A DNA stretch of 64,000 bases from positions 1-64,000 of the forward strand of contig QNGE01001684.1 of the NCBI GenBank assembly GCA_008508345.1. The letters run 5' to 3'. The stretch's first letter is position 1, and each line of letters opens with the position of its first letter. Source of the stretch: Paragonimus westermani. Taxonomy: Eukaryota > Platyhelminthes > Trematoda > Plagiorchiida > Troglotrematidae. Under the pieces are notes generated by a model. That model made no database searches. It saw nothing but the letters and a program-made list of their open reading frames with translations, and was not told the origin of the DNA. Positions 44,464 through 57,841 of this stretch are shown one piece after another. Made by a program: the position numbers and the translations under genes.

Positions 44464-45300
44464 TCAGAGGATTGCACAGGTTTTCGAACTATGCTCATTG
44501 TCTTTCTCTATTTTACCCTTCATAGCTTTCTGGTCGCGTAAGTCCACTGTTGTGACCTCCTCACTGTGACTCACTGCATGCTTTCTTGAAGTGCGCTTAG
44601 AATTATCCAAATCTGACGGAAAGGTTTTGTTCTCTTTTGATTTCTTCATAGTGTGCCTTTTCTTTAAAGTCATTGGATTTTTGCCCTCTTGGAATTTTTT
44701 ACCCTGCAACCGAAGAATACGGTAGATCCCGGTGAGCGCATTTTTCGGTCCTTCCTGCAGTGCTGACTGTAGTTCCCAGTCATCCACATTCCACCATCGG
44801 TGTAACAGCTCGCGTGCAGGTGCATCGTCAATTTGATTGGTAGATCGTTTGCTGTTTTCGGCCAGTTCCGACCAACGTTTTCCTGCAAACCAGGTACACT
44901 CCTGCACTTGGTTGATTTGAAATCGCTTCTCAACAGCTCGACAAAGTAGCCCGGTAATAAGCTCTTCACATGCAGGTTTTACAAATGTTGGTATGGTATA
45001 CGTACCGTCTAGGACAAGTCGTTTGATCTTGCTGATGCTATCGCCACGAAAGGGTAACTGTCCTACAACCATGTAGAATATAAGCACGCCCAGTGCCCAC
45101 AAGTCCACAGCCGGTCCTTTATAAGAGTCTGCAACAAAAAGTTCCGGGGCAGCATATGGCGGTGAACCACAGAAGGTGGTCAGTGCGTCATCAGGTTGGA
45201 TTTTTTTTGAAAACCCAAAATCTCCGACTTTCACATAGGTTGTTGTGAGGAAAAGTATGTTTTCAGCCTTTAAATCACGGTGAACTACACCAAAGTCGTG
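44464..45300 (-). CDS. NIM1K: NIM1-type serine/threonine kinase, C-terminal exon
   Basis: This last coding exon (278 residues) starts after an acceptor reading atatttcag on the minus strand. It encodes the C-lobe: VVHRDLKAEN (catalytic D at residue 9), VGDFGFS (DFG 27-29), LTTFCGSPPYAAPELF with an activation-loop threonine at 42 and APE at 51-53, and VDLWALGVLIFYMVVGQLPF. A low-complexity, lysine-rich tail follows. In it ALTGIYRILRLQ resembles a motif near the end of vertebrate NIM1. The last four residues are CAIL, a CaaX-like prenylation signal. NIM1 belongs to the AMPK-related (CAMK-like) group; its cellular role is poorly known. The exon joins in phase 0 to the exon at 57842-58110. SNRK or MARK kinases are less likely alternatives. 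Confidence 0.88.
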   Translation of the reverse strand, partial: HDFGVVHRDLKAENILFLTTTYVKVGDFGFSKKIQPDDALTTFCGSPPYAAPELFVADSYKGPAVDLWALGVLIFYMVVGQLPFRGDSISKIKRLVLDGTYTIPTFVKPACEELITGLLCRAVEKRFQINQVQECTWFAGKRWSELAENSKRSTNQIDDAPARELLHRWWNVDDWELQSALQEGPKNALTGIYRILRLQGKKFQEGKNPMTLKKRHTMKKSKENKTFPSDLDNSKRTSRKHAVSHSEEVTTVDLRDQKAMKGKIEKDNEHSSKTCAIL

Positions 45301-46129
45301 CTGAAATATTAGAGAACGATAAGACATTATTGCACACGAGTTTACAGTCGTTACTAAATTTAAAGGGAAAATGTGTACCTACCCGAAATTTAGAAACAAA
45401 GTTTACTAGTTCATGTTCATTTATCATCGATGGCCACACTGACCTATTGCACGTTTCAACCTATTAAATTAGCGTACTAACCAACAAAATGTGGATGAGA
45501 AAACGGTGCGCTCTAGTGTAAATCTCATGGCGCTAAACCTCACTATCGCCATAAACACACCTACTTTATCCTCTGAACTACTCAGAGATAGGTTTTATGA
45601 ATTTAAATCGATTCATGCTCAGATGCAAATAGTTATTTACTAAATTACCTGTTTTATGGACACTGACGAGATAAGTAACATACTGGGTTCGCGATTTGAT
45701 AAGAATCCGATGACCTTGATAGACGCAACTCACATCAGGCGGCAGTTTGCACTAACCCTGGCGGTGAGGACTTCTTGCGATTATCCTACAGCTGGTTGAA
45801 TGTGCTCATGAAACAACAAAACAATACGCGTTTTTACCCAGTTAGATGTAGTATGTGAAACATGAACAAAAGATTAAGAATACCGTGGCTCCTAAAATGA
45901 AAGACACGTTTGGAATTTTATTCGGGCTGTCTCAAACACACGAGTTCAAACAAACACGATAAAGGTCACTAATGAGGAGCAGGAGATTTTGGTTTTCATA
46001 TAAACTGAACATCACTCACAACTGGTCGCAGCTGTCAAACTCCAGTGAAATTTCCCCGTCGGCCCCTCTTGAACAGAGGCACTGGACTCGAATTTTGTTC
46101 TTGTTAGAGCTCATCACTAGTGCATATCC

Positions 46130-46203
46130 TTGCCTCAGCCGGGACTAGAAATTCTGCCACGTGTTCATGAAGCAACGGTACCGATCACTACACCAACGAT
46201 CTC
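46130..46203 (-). repeat. tRNA-related SINE remnant
   Basis: On the minus strand, tggtgtagtgatcggtacc fits an RNA polymerase III A box, and ttctagtcccggc about 30 bases on fits a B box; together they span roughly the length of a tRNA. A second B-box-like attcgagtcc lies about 70 bases further. Acceptor ends do not pair well, so this is a tRNA-derived retroposon or pseudogene rather than a working tRNA. Confidence 0.4.
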
Positions 46204-49200
46204 ACACCGAATCATCAGATATTAAGGCTGAGCCACATTCGCTTGTGAATAATGTTGTGATTGACCGATCGCCTCGACCAGAGAAAGGCTGTAACTGTTA
46301 CTGATACAGTAACTGTTCTTTTCAGAAGGGGTCGATTAGAAAATTCATGGGAGTGCGACAACTGCGGTAAATTGTGCGTGATGTTTAATTCATATCATAA
46401 GGATCGTCTATTATTCGCCTGATGCTAGTCACCTAGATACTGTGGCTTAATCCCAAGTTTGATTCACTGGACCGTCACTAAAGTCACCTGAGAGACAGAC
46501 GTTAACACAGAGGTCACCAGAACGACAGTATACTGAATTCATTTCCGGGTCAGACTTTGGACACAATTCTGTTAGCTTTCCGCCTGAAAATAGTGCAGCA
46601 TTCAACTCAAAGATAGGAAATAAATTTTTGTCTAAAACGAACTTTGCTTTCATTGTTTCTCTATGTATTTAGTAATTGAGTTCAGGGATTTTTAGCTTGT
46701 TGATGGGGTTCAGGAAAACGAAACTTCAGCATGAGAATAGTACTTTATGGCTACTTAGCGCACTGTGTAGGCAGCATAGTTTTCTAAGAATAAATGTTAC
46801 GGAGAGTTTGAAAATCTCCAATGTATATACGAAAATTCTTTATTGATCAATAGATTGTATGGAAAAATAGATACCAGTAGGGGTTTATACAATGACCCAT
46901 TTAATGTCTGTGCAAGAACTACAGACTGTGTTCAGCAGGAGACAAATCGCCATGTGTAACACATAGCCTTTAACAATAGTTGTTGCGCACCAGCCGATCG
47001 ATAAAATGAAATTTGAATTCCTGTTGATTAAATACTTACACATCCCTACACCTTTGAGACAATTTGCTCACTACTTGGCTCAGTGACCTCATTGATTATA
47101 GAATGGGTGTGTTGTTTCGATAATGTTCGTTTCGTTAGCTACGTAACCAGATGCTTGCTTAGGTGCACCTAAACGCTGCACAGCCTGAAAGCAGCTTGTG
47201 AATATTCAAAAATGTCGAATCCCCAGTCAGTTCCATGCACGTTTCGAATAGTCGTGTGAACTTAGTCTGGTTCTGCAGTCGGAGAATCAACAACATCAGC
47301 AACCCATCTGGATATGTTTAATCGTTTTGTCAAATAGACCAGTTAAACTGACACAATCTGGGTGACGGACGATAGTCAGTCTTTTAGAATGTATTATGTA
47401 CCTTTGGTTGCAACTGGCTTAATCGGACTTGAGTGTGATACTCATCAACGTGTTCTGAAAATGTCACATAACAAAGTTAGAATGAACTAGATCTGTCCTC
47501 ACTGAAGACTTGGGTGAGACCTCACTATTCTGGCACCTTGCGTGATTGTTACGTAACAGCGCTTTGTTTGAGTCATATTCTGTACGTCTTATACCCACCG
47601 GAACTGCCATTGCTGGTAAGTCTGACTTATGTTTGCTCGGAAATGTTTTTTACACAACTGTGAAATACATGGCTTGATGTTGGGCAGAGCTGAACGAAGG
47701 CGTCCGCCATAACCTGCCTTCAGAAGTGCTTACTGACTCATCCATCACTAAAAATGTAGGGTTCGTAGAATGTGTACCATGTTCATAATTTCTTTCCGAT
47801 AGTCAGCAGAGATTGACAGTGATGATTAGGGACGTAGTCAAAGGACGCAGTCAGTTTCTATATCTATCAAAGCAACATCCTGCTGAAGGTTGAATATCAC
47901 ATGTCAAATCTTTAAGGTCTTCCGGTTTATCACTATTAACATATAAATTAGTTGCGTTACGCAAAAATAAAATTTACGGAGGCCAGATAACAATGTTTAC
48001 GATGAACAGCTGTTGTGTACATCACTATCACCTACTGCATTTGAAAAACTGTTGGCGAGTTAATTCACCGAGATAATCGGTCATACAAATTCGTCCCTGG
48101 ATAACTTGTATTCAGCATCTAGTATTCTGTGGGTGAATGTTGTTTCTTAACTTGGAAAACACCCGCATATAGCTGATACACTGGGATAAACGCAATGATG
48201 TAAAGTGAACGCAACTGTGGTCAATGAAGTGAGCAGGTGCAAGTAACGAAAGACTAGCAAATCTGTTATTTAAAAGTTGATTGTTTAATACACGAACCTT
48301 TTTGGTTGAATGTGAGTTTATTTTTTCTCTAAATTAGTTTTAATCGTCGGAATCATTAGGGTACTTCGGGGAACATGAAATTTCAAAGTAGTGCATCCTT
48401 TTAGTTGCTCAGTTCGCCAAGTTAGTCATAAATGTGGAATGCGTTACGTTGCATACGACACAGATAACGGTAAGGTGGTTGGAAAGTAAGTGCGAAGGAG
48501 ATAGTCAGCTTAGCGACGTACACCACTTGAGAAGTGCAACAGCACTATCAAATCTATCTCGATGATACCAAAACAGTTACTTTATCTTGTTTCATGTATA
48601 CTCCATGCAAACGTAAATTTCAGTATTAATTTAAAGAGTGACTTCATTGTGTATCAACCCTTTAGTATTTATCTTCTTAAAGAAATTACATTACGACTTG
48701 GCATATAAAATCAACTGTTTATCGTGTACACTTCAACAGTTTGGTTAAACCTGTTATGATGCCCTTTAGACTCTCATGTGGGCTGTTAGTCGATGAACTG
48801 TTTGGCGTGGTACAAGTTGAGAAACACAGGGCTTATACAGAAACATAACACCCATTGTTTTATGTAACCAAAGTAACAGACAGTGACCATGTGCTCACTA
48901 TACCTGGACTGAACATGTAAAAACGCACTGTGGTGTCACTTTAACCATCTAGACAGCAAAGTTACCATGGCAATCCAACTTCACGTAGTCAAATGGAACT
49001 CATTTCGGGGTTGAGCGCTTCAGAATTCTAGACTTGAGCCAATTTGTCAGTAGTACTAGGTGCAACTGTAAACAGCGGCTAGATAGGACAGCCTGTGCAT
49101 TCCAACTTGTATATGTTGTCAAACTGCTAACTAATTCAATAAGTATTTTGTACTACGGAATAGCATCAGTTCAACAGCGTACCGTGTACTAAAACTTGAC

Positions 49201-50718
49201 TGGTTAAAATCATCGCTGTTTCTGATGCTCAAGTCCCACGCAGCCTGAGTTGTGTTTTGTTTCAAAAACATGAACTACACAGCTTGTGCGTTCAGCTAAT
49301 AACCAGAAAAGAACTGCAATTAGTTTAAAACTCTGGTATCCTTAGATTAAGTACTTAAGCAGCACCAGCGGGTTTATCGTGAGATGACAGCACTTTGCTT
49401 ACTTGTTTAGGCACAGACATAAAGTATTCGAATGGATGAAACAGGTAAGCGTAAACAACAGTAAACACTTTCAAAACTTCCCGTTACACCAAAGGATTAC
49501 TTTATGTCAGTTCCCCTCAGTACTGCTTTATTCAATAAACAATAAATTTAAAAGCTTAATCAGCTGAAACCTGACGTTTTGACAATTCTTTGAGTATTCT
49601 GATCAAAATACCGACAGTCGCTTAGTCAAATCGACTTGATTGAAACCCCGAACTAAATGATGATTGCGCAAGTGGATCGTTAACAAGGTATGAGGGTTAG
49701 TAATGCAGCCATTATCTGTCTTTTTGTGTAATCCGATGTGCCTTCAAGTGTTCACTAATTTGCGGTTAACTCGCCTGGTATCAGGCTGGCTGGCATGCAT
49801 AAAAGGTGCCGAATGACCGGCTATTCTGTTCGGGTTGAATGTTTATGTGTTTGAAGAATAACCGCACTTTACAGCTAACCACTGTTCGCCAAATAAAGAT
49901 TCCCCCCTATTATACATTTCTACATTCCGTTCTAGTGAACTGGTCTGCAGAGCCAAGACTTGGGTGATCAGCTTCCTGGAGCAGGATATATTCGATGGTC
50001 ACACTTACCTGGTGTTTCTCACGTAACAAAAAGGTTGTAGAAAGGTATATGCAAAGAGCATTTGAGTGTGAAATTATTGAATGTTGATGACGTTTAGTAA
50101 GTGGGCAGTTTTGAACAAAAATACAGAGCTAAACGAGATCATAAGAACGTACTTAAAACCAAAAGAAAATTGTCCCACAGAACAAATAAACCCTAAATGA
50201 GCACATCAAGAAAAATGTAAAACTTCTCGTTGATCTTGTGAAACGACGTAACATAAAGTACAATAAGTCCGGAAATATCTGGGCCAGCAAAACAAAGTAA
50301 GTAATGGCTTAAAGCTGAAGCGAATACATGGTGATTGTTTAGGTCAAGTGCGAGCTATAACGGGAGTTAAAGTTTATGTCGCAGTTACCATTTTAACGCG
50401 AAACAAAAAAGACGTGGTGATATCCAGTCCATTGATCGACCGAAAAATGTCGGTGGTGGGCTGTGTTAAACGTAGTAAGGAGCAGATTATGCAAATATGA
50501 CGTCGATATTTAAGTGCACAACACGATTAAAGAGAGAAGAAAATTTTGAGAATGCGCATGCGTTCGTCATAGAATGAAAAAGTGAAACATTACCAAGGAA
50601 ATGTTGGGTGGAAGGCACAAAAATGCATCCACTCTTGAAGAAGCCGAAGGTGTTTAGTGAAATCCATTGAGAATCCGCTGAACAAACAAAGAGCTAAAAA
50701 GAGAGGTTGAGAGAAAAA
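46204..50718. other. Intronic sequence without recognised features
   Basis: AT-rich, with only short frames. Nothing supported was seen. Confidence 0.4.
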
Positions 50719-52046
50719 GCATCTGTACTTCAAACACCACAGTGTCATTAGCATTTCAATCAATGCACACATGAGAAATTCAACGAGAACACTTCTGAGA
50801 ATCACTCAGATACAAAAATACTTAGGTATAGGTTGTTTCGTTCTCGCTGAAGCATTCTTCAGTCTCATATTGAACTTGCATTCTTCAGCAATTTTGGATC
50901 TTCCTCTAACACCTGCACGTCATGACAGTTCAACTAAGTTTGGGTTGACCACGGATGGCGAAATAGATCCATGTATTCTACAAGGAATGGTTCACGTGAG
51001 GCGTGTGCAGCAGGCAATAGATTGTCAAAGGACTGTGTTCTCCATGAAGGTAACCTAAAGAACTTTGAGGTGGCAACATGAGAATTGTCGTTTCGATCAT
51101 CTTGTGAAGTAACTAGTTCATCTGGATACACAGTTGGAACTACGCTCTGAAGTATCAATATTTGTTCCTAATCCGGTTGTCTCATCTAACACATCTTGTT
51201 CTCCTGAGGGTTGGACTAGCAGTTCTCTCATGTACCAACGTCAATAAGATTGTGTTTCCTGACACATTCACAATGTGGTATCCACATGTCAATTATCTCC
51301 AACAATCTTGAATTGTGTTTGGGGTGTTCGAGTTTGCAGAAGTTGGTCTTCATCGTTCCATACATTGATATGGAACAGTCTCAGCGAGTCTACCGTCCGA
51401 TTCCAGTAAAGAGATAGCACATGCAGTCATTGCTATTCGGACAAAGTCAATCCTGCATTTACTAGCATTCCAGGGTTCAAACATTCTTATTGACGTCAAA
51501 TTTTGTTTTTTACTGTTTGTACGTGAGCATAGACTACACGGTGCACCGCTTCAACTTAACCTGGGCACCCAAGATTATCTCCCAGTCTCCCAGCACCCAA
51601 TTCAATTGTCAAACATTCGGTATCTGGAAGTTCACAAACTCACCGGAAGTTGTAGATCTCAGCTGGATGAAACTGACGTTGGATAACTGTGGCTCACACG
51701 TCTGGTTTAGCCGAGTTTATGACACATTCACCCACGAACTATCGATATCACCAGAAGGCACACACATTCCAAAATGCGTAGGATCTTCAAATGACGAATG
51801 CTGACTTCACGTGATAACATTTCCAAACTAGAAATGATTAATGCGTGTGTGTACGTGCTTGGAAGTTTCAAACAACGCCCAGGAATGGGTGTGGTATTGT
51901 GTTTTTATCGCGATGTTTCAAAAATCCTTCGTATGATATATGATGGCGTCAGTTATTCGGGATGCACGATGCTCATCGAATCATCCAGCGAAATTTGGCA
52001 TGGCAGAGTTCGTACGGGGTGTGTAAACTAACAGCCCGCAAATCTG
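50719..52046 (+). repeat. Intronic long inverted repeat, left arm (1328 bp)
   Basis: Base x pairs with 106066-x. The sequence is the reverse complement of 54020-55347, with only two differences noticed (near 50755 and at 52041). There are no n bases at the ends. The frames inside (for example 104 codons at 51490-51804) are the same on both arms and resemble no known protein. No terminal motif of a known transposon was recognised. Confidence 0.9.
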
Positions 52047-54019
52047 TAGGCCTTCGATCAATGAATTTCCCTTTAATCATTGGCTAGATGTGTTGAGCAC
52101 AAATGGAAAGCTTCCTGCAATTCATCCTTAAAAAAATTGGTTTCATAACCATTTCAATTGATTGATTGAATGGATTTTCATTACCACGTTCATCATGGTG
52201 TATCTCGTTCTACAGGTGTAAGTGAGTAACTAAGATATAGTATCGAACCATTTTGTGGTACTATCGGCCTATGACCTGCAGCTGCCAAAATAGTGTATTG
52301 ATTCATTTCTATCGGAATTAACTGGTCACAAATTTGTAGCTGGTTCAATTAGTCTCTTCATATGTGTGCCAGAAGTGAAGCGTTGTCGACACGCATTATT
52401 ATCAGTTACTCACAGTTTAGTTTTAAATTAGATGACCTGTTTTTGGAGGGAAGACTGCGTTTCTGTAGAAGTGGAGTGCTTACTATTTATTGGACGCTCA
52501 CTGGTATTCAAAAGCACTGAGGTTACGGTAACCACCTGGATTTTATCGGTCAAAATGGAAATAGATCGCATGACGTGCAACATCCCTCTAAAAAGCAATT
52601 TGGCCCAGGAAACTACTGACTATGTTACGACCATGTGTAAATCGGTGGTATTCCGTAAAACATGACAGAACATTGCCCCCGTATAACGACAAACGAATTA
52701 GTTTCATGGTTTTACACACTTTCGAATGGCTTTTTGATAGGGGACACTTGTGGATGGGTGAAAATTCGTCAGTCCGCGGCGTTTAAAATAAAGAAAACTA
52801 ATATAATTTGAATGAGGGATTTGATTTGTAACTAAGTGAAGAATGTTTCACTGCATCCGTCAAGATGGTTGGAAGTGTAACAAAATGTACACAATGAGAG
52901 GAACAATCTGTGCTTCTCAGTGTAATTTAAAAAAAAACACCCACAACAAATACACACAATTAGCATACAGTTGTTTGTGGCATCGACTCACAATATTCAG
53001 CTGCTAATAAACATAACATCTACGGTGATAATGTAGGTAACAAACATGGGCAGATCACAGCTAATTATCAGCTCACTTCACCTTCAAATATCGGACGATA
53101 TTCTGAGAACATTGTAGAATTTTAGAATTTGCATTGTCCAACATGATAGCATCAGCGATGAGCTTTACTACACCGGTTTTTTCTGCAAAGACAATCGAAC
53201 TAATTACTTTTTACTCATAATCCTCGTATCACTCATTCTCAATAGATAAACTTAAGGAACTCAGTTAACGAGGGTTGGCAATGCTGAATTGCTGGTACTC
53301 TGCTATCCCACAACAACCGCTCATGGGGTACGAATTCACAGACAGCCCAAGCGATTGGTAACTGCGGACAAACATCGATATGCCTGCCAGTATTCGGAGA
53401 TTCAAGATTGTGCGAGAGCGCCCATTGAGTATGATACTTAATCTGCACGGTTCATTATGTGTCTTGCAACAGCGGTATCTGTAATTGCGTTCTGAATGAA
53501 AGAGTTGATAGTTGGGGAGCATGCATATACAGTGTTAACCAGGTACGTATTTATGCGCATATCTGTTGACACGCACTCTTGTAAAGAATGGTTGGGGTGG
53601 TTCACGATAGTCAGTCCCCACAGACGTTACATGCATACTAATGAGCCAAACAAATGGTTGGGACTAGTCAGCATCGGCTGATCGGTTCGCACCTGACATA
53701 AAGATGTCGAATGACTGAACTTCTACGCACGTCTACCTGCTTATCTGCGTCGACCACTTAAGTAAGGTTTGCTGAATATTATGTGTTTTCCCATTAATTG
53801 ACCCATACACAAAATCCACCGTTTCAACCATCGATCTGGCCACGTGAACATCACGTTCAGAGTACAGTTCACAAACAGACAGAATATGAACAACGCAATC
53901 AGACCACTTCAAATTTCACACAATACCTTGCACAGGTTGCACAGGCATTATCACTTTGACATATCCCACCATTCTGGACGCAGTAGGTTTTTGTACAACA
54001 AACCAACGTGAGTATGATG
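52047..54019. other. Spacer of the intronic inverted repeat
   Basis: A 1.97-kb unique sequence lies between the arms. Frames of 60-85 codons only, with no recognised family. Confidence 0.4.
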
Positions 54020-55347
54020 CAGATGTGCGGGCTGTTAGTTTACACACCCCGTACGAACTCTGCCATGCCAAATTTCGCTGGATGATTCGATGAGCATCGT
54101 GCATCCCGAATAACTGACGCCATCATATATCATACGAAGGATTTTTGAAACATCGCGATAAAAACACAATACCACACCCATTCCTGGGCGTTGTTTGAAA
54201 CTTCCAAGCACGTACACACACGCATTAATCATTTCTAGTTTGGAAATGTTATCACGTGAAGTCAGCATTCGTCATTTGAAGATCCTACGCATTTTGGAAT
54301 GTGTGTGCCTTCTGGTGATATCGATAGTTCGTGGGTGAATGTGTCATAAACTCGGCTAAACCAGACGTGTGAGCCACAGTTATCCAACGTCAGTTTCATC
54401 CAGCTGAGATCTACAACTTCCGGTGAGTTTGTGAACTTCCAGATACCGAATGTTTGACAATTGAATTGGGTGCTGGGAGACTGGGAGATAATCTTGGGTG
54501 CCCAGGTTAAGTTGAAGCGGTGCACCGTGTAGTCTATGCTCACGTACAAACAGTAAAAAACAAAATTTGACGTCAATAAGAATGTTTGAACCCTGGAATG
54601 CTAGTAAATGCAGGATTGACTTTGTCCGAATAGCAATGACTGCATGTGCTATCTCTTTACTGGAATCGGACGGTAGACTCGCTGAGACTGTTCCATATCA
54701 ATGTATGGAACGATGAAGACCAACTTCTGCAAACTCGAACACCCCAAACACAATTCAAGATTGTTGGAGATAATTGACATGTGGATACCACATTGTGAAT
54801 GTGTCAGGAAACACAATCTTATTGACGTTGGTACATGAGAGAACTGCTAGTCCAACCCTCAGGAGAACAAGATGTGTTAGATGAGACAACCGGATTAGGA
54901 ACAAATATTGATACTTCAGAGCGTAGTTCCAACTGTGTATCCAGATGAACTAGTTACTTCACAAGATGATCGAAACGACAATTCTCATGTTGCCACCTCA
55001 AAGTTCTTTAGGTTACCTTCATGGAGAACACAGTCCTTTGACAATCTATTGCCTGCTGCACACGCCTCACGTGAACCATTCCTTGTAGAATACATGGATC
55101 TATTTCGCCATCCGTGGTCAACCCAAACTTAGTTGAACTGTCATGACGTGCAGGTGTTAGAGGAAGATCCAAAATTGCTGAAGAATGCAAGTTCAATATG
55201 AGACTGAAGAATGCTTCAGCGAGAACGAAACAACCTATACCTAAGTATTTTTGTATCTGAGTGATTCTCAGAAGTGTTCTCGTTGAATTTCTCATGTGTG
55301 CATTGATTGAACTGCTAATGACACTGTGGTGTTTGAAGTACAGATGC
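54020..55347 (-). repeat. Intronic long inverted repeat, right arm (1328 bp)
   Basis: This is the partner of 50719-52046. Homology stops sharply at 55347, where the flanks (atgcatttcccccc here, aaaaagcatctg on the other side) diverge. A transcript crossing the intron could fold into a 1.3-kb hairpin. Confidence 0.9.
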
Positions 55348-57841
55348 ATTTCCCCCCATATGATTGTGTTGATCGTTGGTGGTGTATTCTTTTTCCATCT
55401 CATGGCTTCATCCTTCATCTCTCGCCTCGCATGGTGGTTCATATGCTTCTGTGGATGCCTTTGTCGCTCTGTGGATTCGTCATTTTTTTGTTGTGAGCCT
55501 CAATTTCAGAAATGCTTGATTCTGGTAAGTGAATATTTTCGAGTGTGGTAAATTTGTTTTTTTTTCCTGTGAACTATTTGTGTTTATTGAATGCATTTCC
55601 GGTATTAATTACGGTATTCTTGATTGGTGGACCTCGCTTAGAATGGAGTACAGAGATGGATACGAAATCCTATCCCCTTTAACTATCTCAACGAAACCCT
55701 GCAATTTACGGGTAGCAAACTACCGTTGACCTAATCGTCGAGAAACCTGTTTTTTTATTGTCTTTCACGCACCATTCACTTGCACACAAAAGACTGCGGA
55801 CTGTGGCGTACTGAATGTAATGTTGACAAACTCTTCCAGAGCTCTCAATAATGTTATGTATTCAGCATTGGTGCTTTAGAATGTGCGCAACGTTTGATAT
55901 CTGACTGGGATGTCATTTCATGTAGTTGAGCGTTGCGATAAGACGATCATTCTAAATCTAGTTTGCATAGCACAGCTACTTCGCTTAGATTAATGCATGA
56001 TTACAACTCCATGCTTGGACGTAGAAGCGCGCTACAAAGTATGCTTGGTTAAGGGGGCAACCAGTAGTCACAGGGTGAATTCAGAATGAAATTATCTCTG
56101 ATTTGTGAGCGGCGCCCCAATCGTAACGATTCAGTCCCTTAATTTATCATTTATTTCACTCTCCTGTCATTAGGAGCAATCCGCACACCGTTATGAGTAA
56201 TGAGATTATTGATAATTTATCGCCGTTAATGACCATGTGATTGTTTGAAATGCTTACTCAATTTTCGAGTAACGCGTGAGCCCGCAGTTATATTTTTATC
56301 ACATAACGGTTTCCAGTATCTTTTTTCCTAAGTTGATTCCTACTAACACTTGCTCGTAATTTCCATGTTTATATAATTTCTTCAGCCAAATCTCTTGGAA
56401 TTCAAATTCTTGAACACTTGAGCAACAGTCAATTTTGTTCACAAATGATGTACTGGCTTCAGATGTACTGCTCATGTGGATGGGTATCGTACAGGCGGAG
56501 ACATTAGCCCAGGTGTGAAAGATACGATGAGGTGCATGAAGCTTTGAACGGACGACAACCTACACTTCTAATGACAGATTAAATGGACGGCGAAACAACG
56601 GTTAACAAATATGCCTCACAAGAGGGAAAATCGCAGCTCAGATTATATCTAGAACCCCACTGTACATTGTTCGTTAATCTTAACTTGCGTGAGATATGGT
56701 CAATGACACGTTCAGAGAGGAGTCCTTTCCAAGGCGTCATTTCATTTGCAAAATACGCGATAAGTTGCGGATGACATTCCGTCCCAAATTGTCACAAACA
56801 CCTACCACAGATCAATGAACTTTATAAGTTGATAACCGATTTGGTTCGCACTCTAATTCACTTAATCGATATGACATAAAAACACTGTAACTGACGTAAG
56901 TCTCGCTGACCGAAAGTTCGGTGGATGCTGCTCGTTTTCTGTGTTCAATTCAACATCTGTTACCCTCTTTCTCCCCATAATTATTGCTTATTGTAGCGAT
57001 CGCAGGATCACTACGTTTCAAGTTGATAACTGTGGAGTCACATTTTGTATTTCCATCATGTCACTGTGATACAGCAATATAGGTGATCATTGTTACGCTC
57101 GTCATTACTCCAAAAGCGTCCATACAAGTAATCGGATTCGCGTTTGGGCTACGCTTCACAACGTTGAGTCTGCAATTCAGACAACTGGTGTACTTCGCCA
57201 GGCAAATGAAATATTTGACTCTGTAAGCTAGATAACAATAAATGAGTAAACTGGTTCTGAGTGTGACGGTAGACAGAGAGTATTCCAGTGTTACAGCAGA
57301 GCACTGAAATACACGTGGCCCACAGAAGAAACGCATAAACAGCTACAACATTTTGAAATTGATAATGACTGGCCAACAGGAGAGAAAGAAAAAAAAGATG
57401 TGGAAAGCGATAATTGTTGAACAACCAACGTTAAACGTCATATCTGGCGGGGTAAATAGTGTCATTATGGAATTATTTACTGTCGTCTGAATGGGTTTTT
57501 GGTGGATTTCACCAAGGGTTAGCAGTTGTATATGCTAGAAATAGGCCCTGTTAGCTGAGATTTGAGGGAATGTTCATAATTATACTCTGGCGTGCAACAA
57601 TATACAAACCTGACCACTAATGATAACGAACTCAGCATGCCGTAGGTATGTGTCATCTTTGGTAAAACACCCTTAAATCTCAGGTGCTACCCATACAAAC
57701 AAGCTGCACTCAACAGGCCTTAACTTGTGTATATTGACTCGTCTGATTACCGCGTCTGTTTACATCATATCAAGTTTAATTTTGATGAAGTTGAGAGGCC
57801 AACCTTTTGGATACTGTTGGTTGTTAATGCTTCGGACTCAC
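55348..57841. other. Intronic sequence without recognised features
   Basis: No supported genes or repeats were seen. Frames reach at most about 98 codons, the longest overlapping the kinase exon on the other strand. Confidence 0.4.

Larger units (their letters stand above)
45301..57841 (-). other. NIM1K: 12.5-kb intron of the kinase gene
   Basis: The intron lies between donor atg|gtgagt (exon end at 57842) and acceptor ttcag|cac (exon start at 45300), minus strand. Both follow the GT-AG rule, and the joined reading crosses the αE helix at the place where NIM1 reads H-M-H. The intron holds a tRNA-like SINE remnant (46130-46203) and a long inverted repeat (50719-55347). The rest shows no recognisable gene. 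Confidence 0.8.

Noticed and set aside
50771..55442. Paired genes on the arms of the intronic inverted repeat
   Set aside because: Identical frames on both arms follow from the repeat itself; no domain, splice site or codon signal supports coding.
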